DNA of 8,193 nucleotides from Bacillota bacterium. Its GTDB lineage: Bacteria; Bacillota; Clostridia; Acetivibrionales; Acetivibrionaceae. The translations under genes and the position numbers were made by a program. The notes under the pieces are model-generated. The model saw only the letters and a list, made by a program, of their open reading frames with translations. It did not search any database and was not told the origin of the DNA. The stretch lies in NCBI GenBank assembly GCA_023421115.1, contig JAEZUI010000110.1, forward strand, positions 1 to 8,193. The letters run 5' to 3'. This document shows positions 1-6,550 of the stretch, in pieces (positions within the stretch are counted from its first letter, which is position 1; every line of letters starts with the position of its first letter).

Positions 1-485
1 TCATCACTCTTACCTATATCAATTGTGTAAGGAGCAAGTTGGTTTTTCAATTCTTCAGCATTATAAGGTGGCGCAGAAAGATCTTCGTAACCATTAGCGA
101 TGTTAACAAATCGCTTAACGAAGGCTACTTCCGATGCATGTACGTCGGGAATCTCCTCACCTCGTCTTAACGCTGAAGTAAGTAGCGTCGAATAAGCACC
201 ATTAGTATCTTCCATAACTTGAAGTTCAACAGTTACATTAGGATATACAGTTTCAAACGCCTCTTTAAGTTTTTTTGCCTCGTCTTTATTGAAGTGTCCT
301 AACCTAAGGGTTCCAGAATATTCTTTAATTTTTTTGTCATCTTCATATTTCTCTGTATTTGTCGTTACTACTGTATTTGCCGGATTTGGATTATCCGCTT
401 CCTCACTACAACCTGTAAATAAAGAAGTAGTCATAAGACCACATACCACTATTGATAAAATTCTCTTTAAAAAATAATTGTTCAA
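1..485 (-). CDS. ABC sugar transporter substrate-binding lipoprotein, paralogue 2 (3' end cut by window edge)
   Basis: This is the first 161 residues of an extracellular solute-binding lipoprotein that would capture a sugar or oligosaccharide outside the cell and pass it to a membrane permease pair. I read the start as TTG at 485-483. A GGGGGG Shine-Dalgarno lies 6 nt upstream, and only this start gives a complete lipoprotein signal: basic N-terminus (K7, R8), hydrophobic stretch, and lipobox-like LFTGC with the lipidated Cys at 26. Residues 27-58 form an acidic, Asn/Thr-rich linker. From GHFN onward, the protein matches the binding protein encoded at 2627-4006 at 73 of 99 positions by my hand count, including the shared blocks ASEVAFVKRFVNIA and APPYNAEEL. 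It lies downstream of the permease terminator and has its own candidate promoter, so it is probably a separate unit. The frame is open throughout. The substrate is unknown, and whether the gene is complete cannot be seen. Confidence 0.9.
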   Translation of the reverse strand, partial: MNNYFLKRILSIVVCGLMTTSLFTGCSEEADNPNPANTVVTTNTEKYEDDKKIKEYSGTLRLGHFNKDEAKKLKEAFETVYPNVTVELQVMEDTNGAYSTLLTSALRRGEEIPDVHASEVAFVKRFVNIANGYEDLSAPPYNAEELKNQLAPYTIDIGKSD

Positions 486-491
486 TTTTCG

Positions 492-500
492 CCCCCCTTT
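492..500 (-). promoter_or_regulatory. Shine-Dalgarno site that sets the TTG start of the second binding-protein gene
   Basis: Read on the minus strand the site is AAAGGGGGG, followed by the 6-nt spacer CGAAAA and then TTG. In-frame alternatives (GTG at codon 13, ATG at codon 18) lie inside the signal peptide and would remove its basic N-terminus, so this site decides the start. Confidence 0.75.
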
Positions 501-583
501 TTATAAGATAATTTCAAATTACCATGCTGCTTGAATTTAAAACTTTGTTAACCCCTCATAATATATATATCTTAAACCAAATT

Positions 584-613
584 TTTATATATTTCAAATT
601 AATTTCAATTCAA
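584..613 (-). promoter_or_regulatory. Candidate sigma-A-type promoter for the second binding-protein gene
   Basis: On the minus strand, TTGAAT (613-608) and TATAAA (589-584) are separated by 18 bp. Transcription would start near 577 and give a leader of about 90 nt before the TTG start. It lies just downstream of the permease-operon terminator, which fits separate expression. The region is very AT-rich, so chance matches are likely and this is only a candidate. Confidence 0.45.
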
Positions 614-665
614 TTTTACATCAGATTATTATAACTCCATCTACTGAAAGTTCTTTGTACACTTC

Positions 666-703
666 AAAAAAACAAAAAAAGTGAGTAGAAACCCTACTCA
701 CTT
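666..703 (-). terminator. Intrinsic terminator of the ABC transporter operon
   Basis: On the minus strand a perfect 10-bp stem (AAGTGAGTAG with CTACTCACTT, loop GGTTT) is followed directly by a T-rich tract of T5-G-T7. It begins 45 nt after the stop codon of the second permease gene, so it should end the binding protein-permease-permease transcript. The stem is moderate in GC, but the long U-tract makes this convincing. Confidence 0.88.
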
Positions 704-748
704 CTTTTACCCAAATTTTATTTCTAATCTTATAATACTCTATTGTTT

Positions 749-1588
749 TTATCCCTTTACCGAACCAGCAGTAACTCCACCGATAATGTGTTTTGAAAAA
801 AGAGCAAATGCTATTAATATAGGTACAACGGAAAGAGCAATTGCCATGTACGCAGCTGCAAAGTCTGTCCTGTATACACCTTTTGCATTAGCAACAATAA
901 TCGGTACAGTTCGAAAGGCTTCCTTCCTTATAACTATCTGAGGAATCAACAATTGGTTCCATGAGTTTATAAAGTTAAACATACCCATCGTTGCAATAGA
1001 AGGACTAGCTATTGGTAATACCATCTTATTAAATATACCAATTTCAGTGGCACCATCTATTCTTGCAGACTCAACGATAGAATCCGGAAGTGCGGCGTCT
1101 AAATACAGCTTTACAAAATAAACAAACTGAGCACTAGCTATCATTGGTATGATAAGCGCCAATAAATTATTCATTAAATTTAACTTCTGAATAACATCAT
1201 AAAAACCAATTACACTAAGTTGAGGTGGTATCATCATAGAACACAATATAACCCAAAATAATGCCTTATTACCAACAAATTTGTACTTTGAAAAGCCGTA
1301 AGCGGTTAATGTACCGAAATAAGAAAGCAAAGCAGTACCCACTCCGGAAACAATTAGGCTGTTTAAAAAGCCTTTCCATATATTAACCCTTTCACTCATC
1401 TTCGCGTAATTGTCCAGAGTGTATTTTCCAGGAAGAAAGTTCATTCCCTGGGCAATAGCCGCATTGTCATGAGTTGCATTTATAATCATAAAATAGAATG
1501 GTAGAAAACATATAACTGCCAATCCGATTAAGAAAATGTACAAAAGAATATCCCCTATACCAAGTTTAAAAACACTTCTTTTTCTCAT
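749..1588 (-). CDS. Carbohydrate ABC transporter permease, MalG type
   Basis: A 279-residue inner-membrane subunit of a CUT1-type sugar importer, the usual length for MalG/LacG-like permeases. The sequence shows an N-terminal membrane segment (about 12-36), then a periplasmic-type loop, then further hydrophobic segments around 75-98, 108-128, 139-160, 196-216 and 244-266. The EAA loop that docks onto the ATPase is clear at about 173-195 (ESARIDGA followed by KMVLP), with the conserved Gly after the acidic-Ala block. The start is ATG, preceded by the G-rich Shine-Dalgarno GGGGGGAGAG. Only 15 nt separate it from the stop of the upstream permease gene, so the two are translationally close partners and should form the heterodimeric channel. 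The transcript ends at the hairpin about 45 nt downstream. The substrate cannot be read from the permease; malto-, cello- or other oligosaccharides are possible. Confidence 0.95.
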   Translation of the reverse strand: MRKRSVFKLGIGDILLYIFLIGLAVICFLPFYFMIINATHDNAAIAQGMNFLPGKYTLDNYAKMSERVNIWKGFLNSLIVSGVGTALLSYFGTLTAYGFSKYKFVGNKALFWVILCSMMIPPQLSVIGFYDVIQKLNLMNNLLALIIPMIASAQFVYFVKLYLDAALPDSIVESARIDGATEIGIFNKMVLPIASPSIATMGMFNFINSWNQLLIPQIVIRKEAFRTVPIIVANAKGVYRTDFAAAYMAIALSVVPILIAFALFSKHIIGGVTAGSVKG

Positions 1589-1603
1589 TAATTCTCTCCC
1601 CCC

Positions 1604-2524
1604 TTATACATCTTCTTTTGGATTAATAAATCTTAGTGCTATAAAAACAACAATAAATATATGCACAAACAGTCCAATAGCTACAGCCGAAGCATAACCT
1701 AAATTATAACTAGTGAATCCTTGTCTGTAAATGTGCATTACCATTGTAGTTACTGAATTTTGGGGAGCTCCTGTACCATTTGTCATAACTTGTGGAATAT
1801 CATACATACTAAGTCCACCAATGATTGAAGTTACAACTTGATAAGTCATTATAGATCTAAGCTGAGGTAGAGTAATACTCTTAAATGTCTGCCATTTAGA
1901 AGCCCCATCGACCCTAGCCGCTTCAAATAATTCTTCAGGAATAGCTTTTATTCCTGCCATAAATATGATCATAGTATACCCAAACCACATCCATGTCAGT
2001 ATTGTAGAAACAGATAACCTCGTTGCCCAAGCATTCTGCAGAAAATAAAATGGCTCTTTTAATATATTGAAAGCCACTAAAAGATCATTTACCGCCCCTT
2101 TTGGATATCCTAAAAGAAAAGCAAACAAAGCACCTACTGATGCCATTGTAATAAGATTAGGCAAGTAGTATATAGCCCTAAATACTTCTTTTCCTTTTAT
2201 TTTATTGTGTCTGTCTGTCAATAAAACAGCCAAAACTAAAGCACCTAAAAACTGAGGAATAACATTAAATGCCCACAGTATCCAAGTATTCTTTATACTC
2301 TGAAGAAAAATCCCTCCCTGTAGTATATCTGTTACAAGTCGTTTATAGTTTTTCAACCCAACCCATACTGGAGGTATAGTAGCTCCTTCCCAAACTGTAA
2401 AACTTAAATAAATAGTATTGAGTATAGGATACACAATAAATATAGCCATAACAATAAAAAAAGGCAATATAAACAAATATCCGTAATGGGCGTATTTATC
2501 ATTTTTAGATAAACTCTTAAACAA
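1604..2524 (-). CDS. Carbohydrate ABC transporter permease, MalF type
   Basis: A 306-residue membrane subunit of the sugar importer, partner of the MalG-type permease that follows 15 nt later. It resembles the shorter Gram-positive MalF/UgpA-like proteins that lack the large extra domain of enterobacterial MalF. Visible parts are a first membrane segment with the typical FILPFF and YPILNTIYLSF pattern (about 16-42), further hydrophobic segments near 80-103, 120-139, 172-192, 226-240 and 276-298, and the ATPase-docking EAA loop at 201-220 (EAARVDGAS, then ITLP). The start is TTG, 9 nt after GGGAGG on the minus strand; no better in-frame ATG is near. A 102-nt gap with a strong stem-loop separates it from the binding-protein gene. 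No ATP-binding subunit is encoded here, which is common for CUT1 importers that use a shared MsiK-like ATPase. Confidence 0.95.
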   Translation of the reverse strand: MFKSLSKNDKYAHYGYLFILPFFIVMAIFIVYPILNTIYLSFTVWEGATIPPVWVGLKNYKRLVTDILQGGIFLQSIKNTWILWAFNVIPQFLGALVLAVLLTDRHNKIKGKEVFRAIYYLPNLITMASVGALFAFLLGYPKGAVNDLLVAFNILKEPFYFLQNAWATRLSVSTILTWMWFGYTMIIFMAGIKAIPEELFEAARVDGASKWQTFKSITLPQLRSIMTYQVVTSIIGGLSMYDIPQVMTNGTGAPQNSVTTMVMHIYRQGFTSYNLGYASAVAIGLFVHIFIVVFIALRFINPKEDV

Positions 2525-2533
2525 AGAATATAA

Positions 2534-2539
2534 CCTCCC
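2534..2539 (-). promoter_or_regulatory. Shine-Dalgarno site that sets the TTG start of the MalF-type permease
   Basis: GGGAGG on the minus strand with a 9-nt spacer to TTG at 2524-2522. It is the only start signal in this window closer to the classical AGGAGG than to a run of G. It lies 11 nt beyond the intercistronic stem-loop, so the stem should leave it accessible. Confidence 0.7.
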
Positions 2540-2550
2540 ATATTAATTCT

Positions 2551-2582
2551 TTGCCCTATCACCCAAATGGGTAATAGGGCAA
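2551..2582 (-). promoter_or_regulatory. Intercistronic stem-loop between the binding-protein and permease genes
   Basis: A 14-bp stem with a 4-nt loop lies between the binding-protein stop and the permease start. On the plus strand it has one C-A mismatch (2560 against 2573); in the minus-strand RNA that position is a G-U wobble, so the hairpin is continuous in the transcript. No U-tract follows (the next bases are AGAATTAATATG), so it is not a normal intrinsic terminator. In sugar-importer operons such hairpins typically protect the 3' end of the binding-protein mRNA or cause partial termination, raising the binding protein over the permeases. That role is inferred here. Confidence 0.85.
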
Positions 2583-2626
2583 TAGAGAAATTCAAATTAA
2601 AAATATTCTAACTACCATATTGCCAA

Positions 2627-4006
2627 TTATTCTACTTTTATTTTCTCTCCAAGGTCACTTCTAACTTGATCCTTGAACTGAGCCCACATTTGATCTTTTG
2701 TAGTATTACCAGCAAGATAGCTAAGCATAGCATCTTGGAATACGTTTGTAATCTGATCGTCATACTCTGTAATAATTAAACCATTTATTTCATCAATCAT
2801 AGGACCAAAGAATTCATATGGGTTTTGATTTACAGTTGCATTTACTAAGCTTGTATCTTTTGATAGAGTATCAATAGCTGCAAGATTACTTATAAAGTCA
2901 CCGCTCTTCTTAGCCCAAGCTACTGATTGTTCTTCATCAAGAGTAATGAATTTGATAAATTCCCATGCAAGTTCTTTATTTGGACTCTTACTGTACATTC
3001 CGAACCAAGTTCCTCCCCATGTATATGGAGCTGGTGCTTTTGCAAGACCCCAATCGCCTTTTCCTTTTTCGCCTTCTTTTTGGTTAACATCTATAATCCA
3101 TGGCACGCCCCATGTTGGAATTGCATATGCGAAATGTATATCATCTTGTATTGCAGCTGACCATTGAGGAGACCATGCTTCCAATCCACCTTCAACACCT
3201 GCTTCTCTCAATTTCTTAGCTGTGTCTACGAATTCTTCTATTTTTGGATCTATAGTCAATTTTCCGTCTACTACCCAAGCCTGTTGACGAGCACCTAAAT
3301 ACATCCTCATTAACTCAGCCATACCTGGGAATAATTTTGCTTTTCCACCACTTGCTGCTTTAAGTTTATTACCTGTCTCAATGATTTTTTCTGCAGATGA
3401 GAACATTTCACCTATTTTCGCAGGATCATCTGTTCCAAGATATTTTGTAGCCATCTCTCTCTTGTAACCTACAGCCGCTGCTGCTGCTTGATGAGATAAT
3501 GCTCTGATTTTTCCATCATTGCTCTTACCAATATCAATTGTGTAAGGAACTAATTTAGATTTTAATTCTTCTGCATTATAAGGCGGTGCAGTAAGATCTT
3601 CGTAACCATCAGCGATATTAACAAATCGCTTAACGAAAGCTACCTCTGATGCGTATACGTCAGGAACGTCCTGTCCGGATCTCAATGCGGCAGTCATTAA
3701 TGTTTGATAAGCACCATCTGTGTCAGCTGTAACTTGCAAATCAACTTCTACATTAGGATACTTTGCTTTAAATGCGGCAACAAGTTTTGATGCTTCATCT
3801 TCGTTAAAGTGTCCAAAAGAAATTTTACCAGTAAAGTCTTCTGGTTTTTTAGCAGGCTGGTCTGCATCTGTAGCTACCGGTGCTTGTGTTGGTTCAGTTG
3901 TCTTTTCTGGAGTTGTTCCTCCTCCGTTACAACCTGCCATTAGCGAAGTAATCATAAGACCACTTACTGCTAAGGATGCAGCTCTTCTTAAAAACTTACT
4001 ATTCAT
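2627..4006 (-). CDS. ABC sugar transporter substrate-binding lipoprotein, paralogue 1
   Basis: A 459-residue extracellular receptor of the bacterial solute-binding protein family 1, anchored to the membrane by a lipid. The signal peptide (basic RR at 7-8, hydrophobic 10-24) ends in a lipobox-like LMAGC with Cys26, followed by a Pro/Thr-rich linker (about 27-58). The mature domain starts near 60 with a typical first strand and helix (ISFGHFNEDEA), and the C-terminal part has the family pattern AWEFIKFITLDEEQSVAW (347-364). Trp-rich stretches (278-303 and 328-335) suit stacking on sugar rings. ATG follows AAGGGGG with a short A-rich spacer. It is the first gene of the operon with the two permeases and has its own promoter. 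The layout resembles cellodextrin importers of cellulolytic clostridia, such as the CbpB system of Clostridium thermocellum, but the ligand is not determined by sequence. A close paralogue begins beyond the operon terminator. Confidence 0.95.
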   Translation of the reverse strand: MNSKFLRRAASLAVSGLMITSLMAGCNGGGTTPEKTTEPTQAPVATDADQPAKKPEDFTGKISFGHFNEDEASKLVAAFKAKYPNVEVDLQVTADTDGAYQTLMTAALRSGQDVPDVYASEVAFVKRFVNIADGYEDLTAPPYNAEELKSKLVPYTIDIGKSNDGKIRALSHQAAAAAVGYKREMATKYLGTDDPAKIGEMFSSAEKIIETGNKLKAASGGKAKLFPGMAELMRMYLGARQQAWVVDGKLTIDPKIEEFVDTAKKLREAGVEGGLEAWSPQWSAAIQDDIHFAYAIPTWGVPWIIDVNQKEGEKGKGDWGLAKAPAPYTWGGTWFGMYSKSPNKELAWEFIKFITLDEEQSVAWAKKSGDFISNLAAIDTLSKDTSLVNATVNQNPYEFFGPMIDEINGLIITEYDDQITNVFQDAMLSYLAGNTTKDQMWAQFKDQVRSDLGEKIKVE

Positions 4007-4046
4007 TTTTTTGTCCCCCTTGTTTTTTTAAGTTTTCTTTATTAAA

Positions 4047-4079
4047 CCATACAAACGCTTTATATGTAAATTGGTATGG
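4047..4079 (-). promoter_or_regulatory. Inverted repeat in the leader of the sugar-transporter operon
   Basis: CCATACCAA and TTTGTATGG (minus strand) form an 8-of-9 dyad with a 15-nt centre, located about 12 to 44 nt after the predicted transcription start and 40 nt before the ATG. Its position just inside the transcript suits a repressor operator or a leader hairpin. No regulator gene is present in the window, and the centre has no clean catabolite-repression or LacI-type site. The function is uncertain. Confidence 0.4.
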
Positions 4080-4096
4080 AATAATCACTTAATCAT

Positions 4097-4125
4097 ATTT
4101 TAAATCAAATCAGTAAAAAATTCAA
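4097..4125 (-). promoter_or_regulatory. Sigma-A-type promoter of the ABC transporter operon
   Basis: On the minus strand, TTGAAT (4125-4120) and TAAAAT (4102-4097) are spaced by exactly 17 bp. The -10 hexamer matches TATAAT at 5 of 6 and the -35 matches TTGACA at 4 of 6. The expected start near 4090 gives a leader of about 84 nt. It is the best promoter match I found in the gap upstream of the first binding-protein gene. Confidence 0.6.
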
Positions 4126-4628
4126 CTTCTATACAAGTTATTTATGTAAGATTGTATAACCATTTCAATAAATATATTATTGTATCAACTATCACTCATC
4201 CGGTTTCAACAAAATAATACTCTATACTTTGACTAAATAAGTTCTTCTAGTTTATGTAAATTTAAGTCAACTTACGCATTTGCTCCTATTAAGTTTTTGT
4301 ATATTCTGAATTCTAATGACACTAATATTACTTATACACTAAATAATATTATTAACTTATCCCCAAAAATACAACGTAAAAAATTGCTATTTTAAAGCAA
4401 TATATTATAATATAGGCAAATCAATGCCATTTTTCTTCAATATAGTCCGTTTTCTTCTATATTTATCTATTTTTCAACACCAAACTCTATAAAGTTTCCC
4501 CATCCATACAACTTTCGGTACCTTTATAACAAATATACTTAATCAAACCCAACTGGGAGTAGCAATTCTTAAAATCATCAATTTTTTTACATTTATAAGC
4601 ATTACCACTAACAAAAGGTTATAAAACC

Positions 4629-4652
4629 AAGAATTACATATATGTAATTCTT
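4629..4652. repeat. Perfect 24-bp palindrome
   Basis: Two 12-base halves, AAGAATTACATA and TATGTAATTCTT, form an uninterrupted perfect palindrome. There is no spacer for a loop beyond the central TATA-type bases and no following T-tract on either strand, so a protein-binding site fits better than a terminator. It is about 500 bp upstream of the operon promoter, far for a simple operator. Role unknown. Confidence 0.6.
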
Positions 4653-4753
4653 TCCACTAGGCTTATTTTAAAATATATCACAAATTAATAATAGTGCTAA
4701 ACACTATATAAAGTCAAGAAAAATTTATCATTCAGATGTGAATTGAATTTACA

Positions 4754-4812
4754 AGAAATTATGGCATCCGTTTTTTAATACGTTCAATGTTTAGCAAGAT
4801 ACCATAATTTCT
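4754..4812 (-). repeat. 15-bp inverted repeat with a 29-nt loop
   Basis: AGAAATTATGGCATC (4754-4768) and GATACCATAATTTCT (4798-4812) pair at 14 of 15 positions. The exception is a C-A mismatch on the plus strand and a G-U pair in a minus-strand RNA, which suggests, if it is transcribed, the minus strand. No U-tract follows on that strand, so it is not a standard terminator. It may be a remnant of another small inverted-repeat element or a structured 3' region of the spoIVA transcript. Confidence 0.55.
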
Positions 4813-4859
4813 GTGTTTTGACTCTATTGCCTTATATTATTTATTAGTCTGTCTGATTA

Positions 4860-5012
4860 GGCCATTTCAAAAATAACCTATACAATATTAAAGTCATTAA
4901 GCCCATCATGAAAGCTTAAAAGCTTTCAAACAGAGGAACATTATTTTGCAGTGCAAAAAATGTAAATCAGATTTTTTGAAATGGTGATTACAAAGTTTTT
5001 TTTGGAATCACC
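4860..5012. mobile_element. MITE-like element, copy 1 (153 bp), downstream of spoIVA
   Basis: The left end, GGCCATTTCAAAAATAAC, and the reverse complement of the right end, GGTGATTCCAAAAAAAAC, are terminal inverted repeats. A TTA lies directly outside each end (4857-4859 and 5013-5015), as expected for a 3-bp target duplication. A further inner copy of the end sequence, TTTTTTGAAATGG (4972-4984), pairs with the left end. Compared with copy 2 at 6652-6751 it carries about 53 extra bases after GCCCATCA, containing a 20-bp palindrome (4909-4928) and TTTTGCA-G-TGCAAAA (4944-4958). There is no complete ORF. It starts 39 bp beyond the spoIVA stop. Mobility is inferred from structure only. Confidence 0.65.
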
Positions 5013-5053
5013 TTAAGAGAAACAATATAAATATCACTATCCTACTAGCATTT

Positions 5054-6535
5054 TTAAAGTATAATACAAATTAATCCTCCGCTACCCTCATTAATTATCT
5101 TTTGTAGAGTCTCCTGAAGCTTTAGTTGAGCATCTTCAGGCATCCTATACAACTTATTTTGCAGCCCTTCACTTACCAATTCATGCAAAGACTTTCCAAA
5201 AATATTTGATTGCCAGAGCTTCTCCGGTTCGTTTTCAAATTCTTTAAGTAAATAATTAACAAGCTCTTCCGACTGCTTTTCCGAACCAACCAATGGAGCT
5301 ATTTCTGTTTCTATATCGGCGCGTATCATATGAATTGAGGGTGCACTAGCTCGAAGTTTAACACCGAATCTACTACCCTGTTTAACTATCTCCGGCTCTT
5401 CTAAAGACATTTCGTTCATTTGAGGAGTAACTATTCCATAGCCTTTGAGTTTAACTTCATGAAGTGCAAATTCAACTTTTTCATACTCTTTTTTAATCTT
5501 TGCCATTTCCCTCATTAAACTGATAAGTTTATATTCCCCCTCAATTTCCAAGCCGGTTATATCGCTTAGGACACTGTAAAACAAACCATCTGTTTCATTA
5601 ATCTCTATTAAAGCACTTCCTGTACCTAAATTTATACTGTCAATCTGTGCTTTTTTAATAAAGGTTTTATAATCACCAAATTTGTTTATACTGCTTTTTA
5701 TTTCCCTGATTTTGGTAATTCCATCGAAAGTTTCTCTAATGGAATTAATCATATCAATCTTCAGCCAATGGCTGTCATCAAGGCATTCGATCCATCTAGG
5801 AATATTAACTCCTATTTCGCTGACAGGAAATTCAAGCAATACTCTTTCCATTATTCCGTTTAGGTCTTCAATCCTCAATTGAGCACAATTTGTTCCAATT
5901 ACAGGCACCCCGTATTTTTCTTCAAGTTCCACTCTAAGCTCTTCAGTCTCATTGTTTGAAGGGTCTTTTGAATTTAAAATAATAACAAACGGTTTATTTA
6001 TGTCTTTTAGTTCCTTTACCACACGTTCTTCAGCTTCAACATAGTCTTCCCTGTTTATATCCGTTATACTTCCGTCGGTTGTAATGACAAGACCTATGGT
6101 TGAATGTTCATTTATAACCTTCCTTGTGCCTATTTCTGCTGCCTCAATAAAGGGAATTTGATGCTCAAACCATGGAGTTGAAACCATTCTAGGAGCATCA
6201 TTTTCCACATGTCCTAGTGCACCCTTAACGAGATAACCGACACAATCTACCAATCTTACCTTGAACTGTACGTTTTCGTCAAGAACAATCTGAATGGCTT
6301 CATTAGGTACAAATTTGGGCTCTGTAGTCATTATTGTACGTCCTGAAGCACTTTGCGGCAATTCATCATTGGCCCTGCTTCTTGAATACTCATTTTCAAT
6401 ATTGGGCAACACCAGCAAATCCATAAATCTTTTTATAAATGTTGACTTTCCAGTTCTCACAGGTCCTACAACACCTATATAAATGTCACCTTGCGTCCTT
6501 TCTGATATTTGCTGGTATATATTATATTTTTCCAC
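5054..6535 (-). CDS. spoIVA: Stage IV sporulation protein A, spore-coat basement ATPase
   Basis: SpoIVA is a mother-cell ATPase that polymerises on the outer forespore membrane, anchored through SpoVM, and forms the platform for coat assembly. The 493-residue protein is nearly the same length as the 492-residue B. subtilis protein. Visible motifs are the Walker A loop GPVRTGKS at 24-31 (Lys30), the sensor threonines in IMTTEP (Thr70, Thr71), Walker B RLVDCVGY with Asp97, and the conserved blocks AAEIGTRKVI, EHSTIG, QGSRFGV and APSIHMI. It ends in GSGGLICIIL, the signature of the membrane-facing C-terminus. I start it at GTG 6535-6533 because AAGGGGGG lies 7 nt upstream and the protein then aligns from residue 1; an in-frame TTG 14 codons earlier lacks such a site. 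It should be transcribed in the mother cell under sigma E, but I could not identify a convincing sigma-E promoter. Two related repeat elements flank it. Confidence 0.97.
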   Translation of the reverse strand: MEKYNIYQQISERTQGDIYIGVVGPVRTGKSTFIKRFMDLLVLPNIENEYSRSRANDELPQSASGRTIMTTEPKFVPNEAIQIVLDENVQFKVRLVDCVGYLVKGALGHVENDAPRMVSTPWFEHQIPFIEAAEIGTRKVINEHSTIGLVITTDGSITDINREDYVEAEERVVKELKDINKPFVIILNSKDPSNNETEELRVELEEKYGVPVIGTNCAQLRIEDLNGIMERVLLEFPVSEIGVNIPRWIECLDDSHWLKIDMINSIRETFDGITKIREIKSSINKFGDYKTFIKKAQIDSINLGTGSALIEINETDGLFYSVLSDITGLEIEGEYKLISLMREMAKIKKEYEKVEFALHEVKLKGYGIVTPQMNEMSLEEPEIVKQGSRFGVKLRASAPSIHMIRADIETEIAPLVGSEKQSEELVNYLLKEFENEPEKLWQSNIFGKSLHELVSEGLQNKLYRMPEDAQLKLQETLQKIINEGSGGLICIIL

Positions 6536-6542
6536 CCGCAAA

Positions 6543-6550
6543 CCCCCCTT
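6543..6550 (-). promoter_or_regulatory. Shine-Dalgarno site that sets the GTG start of spoIVA
   Basis: AAGGGGGG on the minus strand with a 7-nt spacer (TTTGCGG) to GTG at 6535-6533. It lies inside the longer open frame, which rules out the more upstream TTG codons as likely starts. Confidence 0.8.

Larger units (their letters stand above)
4126..4859. other. Gene-free AT-rich intergenic region
   Basis: I find no coding sequence supported by a ribosome binding site or protein similarity on either strand. The stretch is extremely AT-rich and holds short dyads, for example CAATAA/TTATTG near 4167-4185 and TATATTATAATATA near 4405-4418, as well as the 24-bp palindrome and the 15-bp inverted repeat listed separately. 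No convincing U-tract terminator for spoIVA was found here. It may be old regulatory or decayed mobile DNA. Confidence 0.6.

Noticed and set aside
2404..2595. A 63-codon minus-strand frame overlapping the intercistronic stem-loop and the start of the MalF-type permease
   Set aside because: It is in a different frame from the clear permease, and its hydrophobic look comes from the overlapping membrane-protein gene. The stem-loop would also lie inside it.
3720..4031. A 103-codon open frame on the plus strand opposite the start of the binding-protein gene
   Set aside because: It is antisense to the signal peptide and linker of a well-supported lipoprotein gene and has no ribosome binding site or family features.
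4050..4075. A catabolite-repression (cre) or LacI-type site centred on the CG at 4056-4057
   Set aside because: Several of the fixed positions of the cre consensus are wrong on both strands; only a loose dyad remains.
4405..4418. TATATTATAATATA palindrome
   Set aside because: It is a low-complexity AT palindrome expected by chance in such AT-rich DNA.
4141..4620. A hidden small gene or degraded transposase in the 1-kb gap
   Set aside because: Frames are short and stop-rich, with no Shine-Dalgarno and no recognisable protein motif.
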